The position numbers and the translations under genes are program-made. From Burkholderiales bacterium (GTDB lineage: Bacteria; Pseudomonadota; Gammaproteobacteria; Burkholderiales; Burkholderiaceae_C): a stretch of 64,000 nt of DNA. The stretch covers positions 1 to 64,000 of the forward strand of contig CANBSV010000002.1 of NCBI GenBank assembly GCA_947372225.1. The letters are read 5' to 3'. This document shows positions 51,522 through 61,001 of this stretch, in pieces. The notes under the pieces are model-generated. The model made no database searches. It was not told the DNA's origin and was given only the letters and a program-made list of their open reading frames with translations. Within the stretch, counting starts at the first letter, position 1. The number at the start of each line of letters is the position of its first letter.

Positions 51522-51531
51522 CGATATGTTT
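51506..51531. promoter_or_regulatory. Perfect 11-bp inverted repeat (candidate operator)
   Basis: The arms AAACATATCGT and ACGATATGTTT are exact reverse complements separated by ATAA. The element is AT-rich in a GC-rich neighbourhood and covers the -10 box and probable start point, so a bound dimer would block RNA polymerase. It begins only 17 nt after the lspA stop. Confidence 0.75.
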
Positions 51532-51550
51532 ATTCAAGGAGGATCACTCA

Positions 51551-52162
51551 ATGAACACCACGCCTGACACAACCCCTGCCGCCAAGATCGCCGACAGCGC
51601 ACCTGCGGCCAGCACACCAGCCCCGGCGGCCGAACCCGTTGCCGCCAGCAGCGTTGCGTCCAAGCCTGTCAAGCCCGCCGCCAAGGCTGCCCCCAAGGCC
51701 GCCAAGCCTGCAGCCAGCGCCAAGCCGAGCAAGCCCGCAGCCCAGAGCGCCAAGGCGTCGCCAGCTGTCGCGGCAAAGCCCGCCAAGCCGGCCAAGAAGC
51801 CCGCTGAACCTGTCGCCAAGAGCGCGCCCAAGAAGGCCGCGAAGCCCAGCGCCAAACCGGCAGCCAAGCCGGCTCCTGCGCCGGTGGCGGTCAAGGCCAA
51901 GCCGGCCGCACCCAAGCCACGCAAGCCCGGCAAGGTCGCGAAACCCAAGCTCGTGCGCGACAGCTTCACCATGCCGCAGGCCGACTTCGATCTGGTCGAC
52001 GTGCTCAAGCAACGCGCACTGAACTTCCGCCACTCGGCCAAGAAGGGCGAGTTGCTGCGCGCCGGCCTGCAGGCCTTGGCCAGCCTGTCCGAGACGCAGC
52101 TGCAAGCTGCACTGGCACGCGTGACGCCGCTCAAGCCGGGTCGCCCCAAGCAGGCGAGCTGA
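51551..52162 (+). CDS. Histone H1-like Ala/Lys/Pro-rich protein with ribbon-helix-helix-like C-terminal domain
   Basis: A 203-residue basic protein. Residues 1-132 are low-complexity Ala/Lys/Pro repeats (AKPAKPAKKPAEPV type), as in bacterial H1-like proteins such as AlgP and PhaF. Residues 134-179 look like a ribbon-helix-helix unit: a strand (LVRDSFTM), helix A (ADFDLVDVLKQRALNF) and helix B (KKGELLRAGLQALAS). A short tail ends LKPGRPK, an AT-hook-like GRP core. The start is fixed by a perfect AAGGAGG eight bases upstream. Its promoter overlaps a palindrome, suggesting autoregulation. The domain call is by eye only. Confidence 0.85.
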   Translation: MNTTPDTTPAAKIADSAPAASTPAPAAEPVAASSVASKPVKPAAKAAPKAAKPAASAKPSKPAAQSAKASPAVAAKPAKPAKKPAEPVAKSAPKKAAKPSAKPAAKPAPAPVAVKAKPAAPKPRKPGKVAKPKLVRDSFTMPQADFDLVDVLKQRALNFRHSAKKGELLRAGLQALASLSETQLQAALARVTPLKPGRPKQAS

Positions 52163-52172
52163 TAGGCAGATC

Positions 52173-52200
52173 GCCCGGCTGCATCACGGTGCAGCCGGGC
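52173..52200. terminator. GC-rich hairpin between the AKP protein and tctA
   Basis: An 11-bp perfect stem (GCCCGGCTGCA/TGCAGCCGGGC) with a 6-nt loop fills the gap between two convergent genes. Neither strand has a T-run behind it, so it may act as a transcription barrier or mRNA-stabilising structure rather than a classical intrinsic terminator. Confidence 0.55.
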
Positions 52201-52202
52201 CC

Positions 52203-53708
52203 TCAGTCCGCGTCATGGAGAAACGCCAGCCGTCGGCCGCTGGACGGCAGCAGCCCCCAGACCAGCAGCAACGCAGCGGCTGCCAGCAGCGCTGCTGACA
52301 GCGGTTCGCTCACGAAAGTGCCCCACTGGCCATGCGACAGCGCCAGCGCATCGTGCAGTTGGGCTTCCATCCGCGGCCCGAGCACGAAACCCAGCAGCAG
52401 CGGCACCAGATCGCAGCGCAGCTGGCGCAAGAAGTAACCCGCAGCGGCAAAAAACGACATCAAGCACACGTCGAAGGCGCTGCCGCGCAAGGCGTAAACA
52501 CCGACGCAGCACAGCAGCGTGATGGCCGCAAACACATGCCGATCCGGCAGCTTCAGCAGCCGGATCCACAAGCCCAGCAGTGGCACGTTGATCATCACCA
52601 GCATCACCTGGCTGAGCCCCATCGACACGATCAGAGCCCACCACAGTTGCGGGTGGGTGGCGATCAGTGGCGGCACAGGCTGAACACCCTTGATCAGCAT
52701 GGCCCCCATGACCATGGCCATGACAGCGTTGAGCGGAATGCCCAGCACCAGCACCGGCAGGAACGACGTCTGCGCGGCCGCGCTGTGGGCAGCCTCGGGA
52801 CCCGCCACGCCACGAATATCACCCTTGCCGAAGCGTCCGAACTCACCGGCGAGCCTTTTTTCCAGCGCGTAGCTGGCCCTCGACGCACCCAGCGCCGAAG
52901 CGCCGGGCAGCAGACCCCTGAGCGATCCGATCACGGCACCGCGCCGGACCGCCGGGCCGGCCTCCCGGGCGTCCTTGCGCTCAGGCCACAGGCCACCGAT
53001 CTCGCCGGCGACGACCTCGGAGCGTTCACCAGGCTGAGCGAGCCGATGGATGACATCGCTGAGAGCGAACAGTCCCACGGCGAGCACCACAAACCCGATG
53101 CCGCCAGACAGGTCAGGAACCCCGAGACTGAAGCGCTGCGCGCCCGACGAGGCATCGGTGCCCACCAGCGACAGCAGCAGACCCAGCACGACCATGGCCA
53201 ACGCCTTGAGACGCGTGCCCGCGGCCGTCACGGCGGCGCCGACCAGTGCAAGCACCATCAGCGCGACATGGTCGGCGGGTTCGAGCCCGAGCGCCAGCGC
53301 GGACAGCAGCGGGGCCACGGCGGCGATGAAGGCCAGCCCCACGCAGGCAGCAAACCCTGACCCCAGCGCGGCTGCCGTCAGCGCCACAGCGGCACGCCCT
53401 TGACGCGCCATCGGATGGCCTTCGATCGACGTCACTGCCGACGTCAACGTGCCCGGAGCGGGACCGAGGATCGCGCGAGTCGCCGCGCCGCGCTGCACGC
53501 CGAAAAACACACCCGCCAGCAAGGTCAGCGCGGCGGTCGCATCCAGGGCATGCACCCACGGCAGCAGCATCGCGATGGCCGCTGCCGCCCCCAGCCCGGG
53601 AAGGATGCCGATCAACGTTCCGAACAGGCAGCCAGCCAGGGCAAAAGCCAGGTTGTGCGCCGTGAGCGCAGCGTCCCAGCCCTGCGCCAGTGGGTGGATC
53701 CAGTCCAT
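52203..53708 (-). CDS. tctA: Tripartite tricarboxylate transporter, large permease TctA
   Basis: A 501-residue protein with about 11-12 hydrophobic segments, the large membrane subunit of a TTT-family transporter. The conserved TctA motifs GTLIGILPGLGAAAAIAMLLPW (first loop), FFGVQRGAATRAILGPAPG and GLLPGASALGASRASYALEK are all visible. It lies 31 nt downstream of tctB. The periplasmic binding protein TctC is not in the window, so the partner must be elsewhere. Confidence 0.93.
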   Translation of the reverse strand: MDWIHPLAQGWDAALTAHNLAFALAGCLFGTLIGILPGLGAAAAIAMLLPWVHALDATAALTLLAGVFFGVQRGAATRAILGPAPGTLTSAVTSIEGHPMARQGRAAVALTAAALGSGFAACVGLAFIAAVAPLLSALALGLEPADHVALMVLALVGAAVTAAGTRLKALAMVVLGLLLSLVGTDASSGAQRFSLGVPDLSGGIGFVVLAVGLFALSDVIHRLAQPGERSEVVAGEIGGLWPERKDAREAGPAVRRGAVIGSLRGLLPGASALGASRASYALEKRLAGEFGRFGKGDIRGVAGPEAAHSAAAQTSFLPVLVLGIPLNAVMAMVMGAMLIKGVQPVPPLIATHPQLWWALIVSMGLSQVMLVMINVPLLGLWIRLLKLPDRHVFAAITLLCCVGVYALRGSAFDVCLMSFFAAAGYFLRQLRCDLVPLLLGFVLGPRMEAQLHDALALSHGQWGTFVSEPLSAALLAAAALLLVWGLLPSSGRRLAFLHDAD

Positions 53709-53739
53709 GAGCGGTGCGTCGGGCGCTACAGCCGTCGGC

Positions 53740-54192
53740 TCAGACCGGAAACAACGGCCAATCGAGCCTCAAGAACCAGGCGAACACGGCCCAGGTGGCG
53801 CACGTCAACACCACCACGGCCACCAGCACGGTGCGCCAATGGGCATCGGCACGGGCCAGGCTCGCGGTCAGGACCAGCAGCGCGACAGCGGCCAGCAGGC
53901 CCAGTTGCGACAACGTCACGCCAAAAACGCCGCAAGCCAGCACGACGAGCACGAGCGGCCGCCAGGCGATCGGCTCCAGCGGATGCCCGCCATCGGCCTC
54001 CAGCGTGAGCGCCTTGAACATCCCCAAGGCGCCCAGCACCATCAGCACCACGCTGAGCATCAGTGGAAAAAGACCGGCCCCAGGCTCCACTGACGTGCCC
54101 AGGCTGGCATCGCCGGCGCCCATCGCGAACGCCCCGCCGAGCACCAGGAACAACAACCCGGAGCCGAAGTCGCGCTGGCTCTTGATCTTCAT
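53740..54192 (-). CDS. tctB: Tripartite tricarboxylate transporter, small membrane protein TctB
   Basis: A 150-residue protein with four predicted membrane helices (RDFGSGLLFLVLGGAFAMGAG; LFPLMLSVVLMVLGALGMF; LVLVVLACGVFGVTL; AVALLVLTASLARA). It matches the TctB family in length and in the N-terminal KSQRDFGSGLLFLVLG. It lies 13 nt after the GspE-type gene on the same strand and is followed by tctA. Confidence 0.9.
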   Translation of the reverse strand: MKIKSQRDFGSGLLFLVLGGAFAMGAGDASLGTSVEPGAGLFPLMLSVVLMVLGALGMFKALTLEADGGHPLEPIAWRPLVLVVLACGVFGVTLSQLGLLAAVALLVLTASLARADAHWRTVLVAVVVLTCATWAVFAWFLRLDWPLFPV

Positions 54193-54205
54193 GTTCGCGC
54201 GCGGG

Positions 54206-55999
54206 TCATTCCCAGACCGGGGTGGCGCTCAACACTTCGGGCAGCGTGGTCACGCCTTCGGCCACCTTCATCGCGCCGGCCAGCCGCAGTGGACGCATGC
54301 CATCCTGCAACGCCTGCGCGCGCAATCGGGTGGCATCGGGCACGGGCTGAATGCACGAAACGGCAGCAGGCGTCACCGCCAGCAACTCGAACAGACCGGT
54401 GCGCCCGCGATAGCCGCTCATGCGGCATTCCAGGCAACCCACCGCCTTGTACGGAGTGGGGTGACCACTCAGACGCCACGGCCGGGCAAAGGTGGCCAGC
54501 GCCTCGGCAGTGAGGTCCTCGTCGGGCTGCTTGCACTCCACGCACAGGGTGCGCACCAGCCGCTGCGCCAGCACCCCGACCACGGTGGCGCCGATCAGGT
54601 AAGGCGGCACACCCAGATCGACCATCCGCGTGATGGCCGAGGCCGCATCGTTGGTGTGCAGGGTGCTGAACACCAGGTGGCCGGTCAGCGCCGCCTGAAT
54701 CGCCATCTCGGCGGTCTCGAGGTCGCGGATCTCGCCCACCATGATGATGTCCGGGTCCTGGCGCATCAAGGCGCGCACGCCTTCGGCAAAGCTGAAGTCA
54801 AGCGCCGGCTGCACCTGCGTCTGGTTGAACGCGGGCTGGATCATCTCGATCGGGTCTTCGATCGTGCACACATTGACCTCGTCGGTGGCAATGCGCCGCA
54901 AGGTCGAATACAGCGTGCTGGTCTTGCCCGAGCCGGTGGGCCCGGTCACCAGAATGATGCCGTTGGGCCGCGCGACCAGCTCCTGCCATCGCTTGGCATC
55001 GTGGTTGGAAAAGCCCAGCGCGTCGAGCGTCTTGACGCTGGTGTCGGGGTCGAAGATGCGCATGACCATCTTCTCGCCGAAAGCCGTGGGCAGCGTCGAC
55101 AAGCGCATCTCGACCTCATCGCCGTCAGGGTTGCGCGTCTTGATGCGCCCGTCGAGCGGGCGACGCTTTTCGATCACGTCCATGCGCCCGAGCAGCTTGA
55201 TGCGCGCGATCATCGCGCCCATCACGCCCGGGGGCAGCTGGTAGACGGTGTGCATCACGCCGTCGATGCGAAAGCGGATCACGCTCAGGTCGCGGCGTGG
55301 CTCAAGGTGGATGTCCGAGGCACGCTGGTCAAAGGCGTATTGCCACAGCCAATCGACCACCTGCACCACGCCCTGGTCGTTGGCATCGAGCTGGCGGTTG
55401 CTGCGCCCGAGCTCCACCAGCTGCTCGAAGCTCGCGATGGCCGCGGTTTCGCCCTTCTTGACGGCCGAACGCACCGAACGCGCCAGTGTGTAGAACTCGG
55501 TCGTGTACTTCTGCAACTCGAGCGGGCTGACCAGCACCAGCTTGATCGACTTGCGGGTGTGCGCTTCGATCTCGGGCACCCAGGCGATGTCGAACGGCTC
55601 GCACGTGGCGATCGTGACCTCGGTCAGGATGACTTGCAGCGGCAGCGCCAGACGCCGCTCGGCGTAGGTGATCGACATCACGTCGGCCACCCGGCCCACG
55701 TCGACCTTCAGCGGGTCGATGCGCAGGTAGGGCATGCCGCAGCGCTGCGCCAGCCAGGCCGTGAGTGCTTCGATGTCCAGCGTCCTGATGGCCCCACCGA
55801 CTGGCCCCTTGCGCTGCAGCCCTGCGGCAGCCAGCCGCACCAGCGGGTGCTGCGCGCTTTGCGTGGAGCCAAAGCGCTGCATCGTCTTGTCCGCCTCGTA
55901 GGCCTCGATCATGCCGTCGTCGCGCAGCCAGCCCAGCAACTGGCGCCAGTCGAGTTTGCCGGTGGGTGGCGGTTCAGGCGGGCGGGTGGAAACGTTCAT
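54206..55999 (-). CDS. GspE/PulE/PilB-type secretion ATPase (orphan)
   Basis: A 597-residue hexameric ATPase. An N-terminal MshEN-like domain (LVRLAAAGLQRKGPVGG; LAQRCGMPYLRIDP) precedes the core. Walker A is VTGPTGSGKTSTLY (K359). The Asp box is in RIATDEVNVCTIEDPIE, and Walker B is RALMRQDPDIIMVGEIRD. The C-terminal zinc site has LCVEC and GCLEC pairs. It powers type II secretion or type IV pilus assembly, but no pseudopilin, secretin or membrane platform genes are adjacent. Upstream is a spermidine-synthase-like gene, downstream tctBA. The ATG at 55999 (MNVSTRPPEP) is used. Confidence 0.88.
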   Translation of the reverse strand: MNVSTRPPEPPPTGKLDWRQLLGWLRDDGMIEAYEADKTMQRFGSTQSAQHPLVRLAAAGLQRKGPVGGAIRTLDIEALTAWLAQRCGMPYLRIDPLKVDVGRVADVMSITYAERRLALPLQVILTEVTIATCEPFDIAWVPEIEAHTRKSIKLVLVSPLELQKYTTEFYTLARSVRSAVKKGETAAIASFEQLVELGRSNRQLDANDQGVVQVVDWLWQYAFDQRASDIHLEPRRDLSVIRFRIDGVMHTVYQLPPGVMGAMIARIKLLGRMDVIEKRRPLDGRIKTRNPDGDEVEMRLSTLPTAFGEKMVMRIFDPDTSVKTLDALGFSNHDAKRWQELVARPNGIILVTGPTGSGKTSTLYSTLRRIATDEVNVCTIEDPIEMIQPAFNQTQVQPALDFSFAEGVRALMRQDPDIIMVGEIRDLETAEMAIQAALTGHLVFSTLHTNDAASAITRMVDLGVPPYLIGATVVGVLAQRLVRTLCVECKQPDEDLTAEALATFARPWRLSGHPTPYKAVGCLECRMSGYRGRTGLFELLAVTPAAVSCIQPVPDATRLRAQALQDGMRPLRLAGAMKVAEGVTTLPEVLSATPVWE

Positions 56000-56042
56000 G
56001 GCGCGGGGCTCACAAGTGGACGGGACAGGACGCACGCCCGTC

Positions 56043-56825
56043 TCAGGCCGGTGTGGCCAAGACAGACCCTACAGGCAGGGCACGCAGCATCTTCAACCAT
56101 TTTCGCGCCGGCAACTGACCGGTCTGCTCGATGTGCGCCGCGCGCTCGGCCAGCGTGGCGGCATCGGGCCAGCTCACACCCTTCCAGGCCACGACCACCG
56201 TGTTGCCTTCCCGGGTGGGCCGCAAGCTGAGCACGCAGTCCGCGCCAAACGCCGCGGCGATGCGCTGCGCACTGCGCTCGAAGCTGGCGTCGCGGCCGAA
56301 CAGGTTGACCGTCATCGCCCCACCGGTCTTGAGCACGCGGTGGCACCCGGCATAGAACTCGTCCGAGTCGAGCACCGGGCTGGCCGCATCGTGGTCGTAC
56401 AGGTCCACGCACAGCACGTCGGCGCTGGCGGCGTTTTTCGAGTCGGCCACCCATTGCCCGGCATCGGCTTCGATCAGCTTGAGCCGCGCGCTGGTCTCCA
56501 GCCGGAAGTAGGCACGGCACATGCCGATCACCTCGTCGTTGAGCTCGATCGCGGTGGTGCGCATGTGCAGCACGCCGTGGCAGTAACGCGTGATGGCGCC
56601 CGCGCCCAGACCAAGCTGCACCGCATGGCCTTCGCCGAGCTCGTCGCTGGGGCGCAGCAGCATCCACACCATCATGCGCTGCACGTATTCGAGCTCGATG
56701 GCCAGGGGCTTGCGGATGCGCATGGCGCCTTGCACCCAGGGCGTGCCCAGGTGCAGGTAGCGCACGCCATCGGCTTCGGAAATCGTGGCAGGCGCCGGTT
56801 CGGGTCGTTTGTTGATCTTCTTCAT
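56043..56825 (-). CDS. Spermidine synthase-like methyltransferase-fold protein
   Basis: A 260-residue protein with the spermidine-synthase Rossmann layout. The nucleotide motif is AVQLGLGAGAITRYCHG, followed by TTAIELNDEVIGMCRAYF, and the acidic pocket strand is VLCVDLYDHDAASP. The usual GGGDG of true synthases is replaced by GLGAG, so substrate and donor may differ. The function is therefore uncertain: it may bind S-adenosylmethionine or decarboxylated SAM. The start is the ATG at 56825. It is cotranscribed with the downstream GspE-type gene (43-nt gap) and diverges from the MDR gene. Confidence 0.82.
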   Translation of the reverse strand: MKKINKRPEPAPATISEADGVRYLHLGTPWVQGAMRIRKPLAIELEYVQRMMVWMLLRPSDELGEGHAVQLGLGAGAITRYCHGVLHMRTTAIELNDEVIGMCRAYFRLETSARLKLIEADAGQWVADSKNAASADVLCVDLYDHDAASPVLDSDEFYAGCHRVLKTGGAMTVNLFGRDASFERSAQRIAAAFGADCVLSLRPTREGNTVVVAWKGVSWPDAATLAERAAHIEQTGQLPARKWLKMLRALPVGSVLATPA

Positions 56826-56974
56826 GGGTGCGGGGATGTTGCCACCGCTGCCCGGCGGATGTTGGCCCTGCATGGCATCATCTGCGCCCTTCGCGCAAGC
56901 CCGCAGCAGTGGCCCCGCGACAGATTCCGGCCAGCAATCTGGCCTCTCGCTTTGACTTTCAACGGAGACAGACC

Positions 56975-57982
56975 ATGCGCTACTACAGCTACCTTGAGGA
57001 AAAGATCGCCGACAGCCTGACGATGCAAGAGCGCGACGTGCCCCGCCCCGGCCCCGGCCAGGTGCTGGTGCGCCTGAAGGCCTGCTCGCTCAACTACCGC
57101 GACCTGCTCATCATCACCGGGCGCTACCCGGGCATCAACTCCAAGGGCCTGGTGCCCGTGTCCGACGGTGCCGGCGAGGTGGTTGAAGTGGGCGCGGGCG
57201 TCGACCGCTTCAAGTCGGGTGACCGCGTCACCGGCTGCTTCTTCGAGACGTGGCTCAGCGGCCCGATGCTGCCCGAGCACTACAACGCCGCCATCGGTGG
57301 CTCCACGCCCGGTGTGCTGAGCGAATACCGCGTGTTCGAAGCCGCCGCTCTGGTGGCCACACCGGCTCACCTGAGCGATGAAGAAGCCGCCACGCTGCCG
57401 TGCGCCGCGCTCACCGCCTGGAACGCGCTGTACGAAGGCCGCCAGCTCGTGCCCGGCGAGACCGTGCTGGTGCTGGGCACCGGCGGCGTGTCGATGTTCG
57501 CGCTGCAATTTGCCAAGGCCTCGGGCGCGAAGGTGATCGCCACCTCGTCGAGCGACGCCAAGCTCGAAAAGGCCAAGGCGCTGGGCGCCGATCACCTGAT
57601 CAACTACCGCAACCACCCGGACTGGGAGCAAAAGGTGCTCGAGGCCACCGGCGGGCGCGGCGTGGACCACGTGGTCGAAGTGGGCGGGCCCGGCACGCTG
57701 CAGCGCTCGATCGCCGCAGCCCGCCATGCGGGTGCGGTGCACCTGATCGGCGTGCTGACCGGCGGCGAGATCAACCCGCTGGCCATCCTGTTCCGCACCA
57801 CGCTGCTGCGCGGCGTGTTCGTGGGCTCGCGCGACATGTTCGAGTCGATGAACAAGCTGATCACCGCACGCCAGATCAAGCCGGTGGTCGACCGCGTGTT
57901 CGACTTCACCGAAGCACGCGCCGCGCTGACCCACCTCGAAGGCGCTTCGCACTTCGGCAAGGTGGTCATCCGCATCAGCTGA
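56975..57982 (+). CDS. Zinc-independent MDR-family NAD(P)-dependent oxidoreductase
   Basis: A 335-residue medium-chain dehydrogenase/reductase. The N-terminal GroES-like domain (PGPGQVLVRLKACSLNYRDLLIITGRYPG) lacks the catalytic-zinc cysteine set. The Rossmann domain has VLVLGTGGVSMFALQFAKASGAKVIATSSS. The C-terminus matches quinone oxidoreductase-like proteins (LTHLEGASHFGKVVIRI). It probably reduces an enone or quinone with NADPH. The start is the ATG at 56975, preceded by GGAGA. The gene has a downstream bidirectional terminator and converges on thiC. Confidence 0.88.
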   Translation: MRYYSYLEEKIADSLTMQERDVPRPGPGQVLVRLKACSLNYRDLLIITGRYPGINSKGLVPVSDGAGEVVEVGAGVDRFKSGDRVTGCFFETWLSGPMLPEHYNAAIGGSTPGVLSEYRVFEAAALVATPAHLSDEEAATLPCAALTAWNALYEGRQLVPGETVLVLGTGGVSMFALQFAKASGAKVIATSSSDAKLEKAKALGADHLINYRNHPDWEQKVLEATGGRGVDHVVEVGGPGTLQRSIAAARHAGAVHLIGVLTGGEINPLAILFRTTLLRGVFVGSRDMFESMNKLITARQIKPVVDRVFDFTEARAALTHLEGASHFGKVVIRIS

Positions 57983-58000
57983 TCCGCATCACCTGCGAAA

Positions 58001-58026
58001 AAAAGGGCGCCTGCGGGCGCCCTTTT
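58001..58026. terminator. Bidirectional terminator between the MDR oxidoreductase gene and thiC
   Basis: AAAAGGGCGC/GCGCCCTTTT forms a 10-bp perfect stem with a 6-nt loop. T-runs follow in each direction (TTTTC on the + strand; the A-run preceding the stem gives T7 on the reverse strand). It lies 19 nt after the MDR gene and 32 nt after the thiC stop. Confidence 0.88.
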
Positions 58027-58057
58027 CGTTGCGGGACCGAGCCGCCTGACGCTCGGA

Positions 58058-59950
<1,893 letters not shown>

Positions 59951-59985
59951 CGGGAGTCCTTCGCGAGTGGGAATGCTCCGAAGGC

Positions 59986-60006
59986 TCCCCCGAACGCATC
60001 GGGGGA
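59986..60006 (-). other. Hairpin between the TPP riboswitch and thiC
   Basis: An 8-bp stem (TCCCCCGA/TCGGGGGA) with a 5-nt loop lies between the riboswitch and the thiC ribosome-binding site, ending about 36 nt before the start codon. There is no T-run behind it, so it is not a clear terminator. It may be part of the expression platform acting on translation or Rho access. Confidence 0.5.
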
Positions 60007-60009
60007 AGG

Positions 60010-60095
60010 CTCTCCTTACGCCGGTACTAACCGGTTCAAGTTCGCGGGTTTGGTTTCACCATCTCAGCACGCAACATGCATGCACCCCGGAGCAG
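60010..60095 (-). promoter_or_regulatory. TPP riboswitch (THI element) of thiC
   Basis: On the reverse strand the conserved blocks appear in order: CTCCGGGGTGC, GTGCTGAGATGG, GAACTTGAACCGGTTAGTACCGGCG, then TAAGGAGAGC, which closes P1 with the first block (CTCC/GGAG). The CTGAGA and ACC-GGTTAGTACCGGCG elements are the thiamine pyrophosphate-binding cores. The ligand represses the downstream gene thiC. Confidence 0.95.
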
Positions 60096-60142
60096 GGGCC
60101 ATTCTGGCGCAGCGCCGACGCGCGGCCAAGCCCATGCCCCCA

Positions 60143-60967
60143 TCAAGCGCCGAGTTCGCCCAGCCGCGGCAGCGCCACAAGCGCATTGGCGGTGGTGGCC
60201 ACCGCAATGGCCTCGAGCGGCAGGCCGCGCAGATCGGCCAGCGTGCGCGCGATGCGCGGCAGCTGCGCCGGCTCGTTGGGCGCTTGCGCGCCGGGCCGCG
60301 CCGCGCGCTCGGCGGCGGTGACGTAGAGCCACTGCGGCGGGATGTCTGGCGCGTCGGTCTCGAGCACGATGGCCTCGAGCGGCAGCACGGTGGCAAGCCG
60401 GCGCAGTTGCAACGCGCGCTCGAACGTCATCGCCCCGCCAAAGCCCAGCTTGAAGCCAAGGTCCACGAAGGCCAGCGCCTGCTGCTCGCTGCCGTTGAAG
60501 GCATGCGCAATGCCGCCGCGCACCGGTGTGCGCCGCAGTTGCGCGAGCAGGCTGTCGGCCGAGCGCCGCACATGCAGGATCACCGGCAGATCAAAGCGCC
60601 GCGCCAGCGCCAACTGTGCCGCCACAAAACGCGTCTGCCGCTGCGGGTCGAGCCCGGCCACGAAGTGATCCAGCCCGATCTCGCCCACGGCCACCAGCCG
60701 CGGATCGTCGGCGTGCTGCTGCAGCAATTCGCCAATGCGCGCCACATCGTCATCGCCCGCGCGGCCGGTGCACAGCGGATGAATGCCCGCTGCCCACGCC
60801 AGCCCATGCTCATGCGCCAGCGCTCTCACCACTTCGACATTGGCCACCTCGATGGCCGGCAGCACCAGTTGCGTGACGCCCACCGCACGAGCCCGCGCCA
60901 CCACCGCAGCCGCGTCGCCACCGAATTCGGGCGCATCGAGATGGCAGTGGGTGTCGATCCAGTTCAT
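60143..60967 (-). CDS. tatD: TatD-family deoxyribonuclease/hydrolase
   Basis: A 274-residue metal-dependent TIM-barrel hydrolase. Metal ligands appear in IDTHCHLDAPEF (HxH), AVGEIGLDHF, VILHVRRSADSL (His), GGIAHAFNGSEQQ and LETDAPDIPPQWL. TatD proteins act as DNA exonucleases and possibly in DNA repair. It sits 34 nt downstream of lolD and, on the same strand, just upstream of thiC's leader; the lolCD-tatD grouping is common. Confidence 0.9.
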   Translation of the reverse strand: MNWIDTHCHLDAPEFGGDAAAVVARARAVGVTQLVLPAIEVANVEVVRALAHEHGLAWAAGIHPLCTGRAGDDDVARIGELLQQHADDPRLVAVGEIGLDHFVAGLDPQRQTRFVAAQLALARRFDLPVILHVRRSADSLLAQLRRTPVRGGIAHAFNGSEQQALAFVDLGFKLGFGGAMTFERALQLRRLATVLPLEAIVLETDAPDIPPQWLYVTAAERAARPGAQAPNEPAQLPRIARTLADLRGLPLEAIAVATTANALVALPRLGELGA

Positions 60968-61001
60968 GTGGCAGCGCCGACGTGTCGGACCGGGTGTGCG
61001 C

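Noticed and set aside
51506..51531. Possible dif (XerC/XerD) site
   Set aside because: The dyad has 11-bp arms but a 4-bp spacer, and the inner bases (…CGT/ACG…) do not resemble the XerC/XerD TAA/TTA core. It also overlaps a good promoter.
53714..56230. An 838-codon + strand frame over tctB and the GspE-type gene
   Set aside because: Antisense to genes with intact Walker motifs and no internal domain; a shadow frame.
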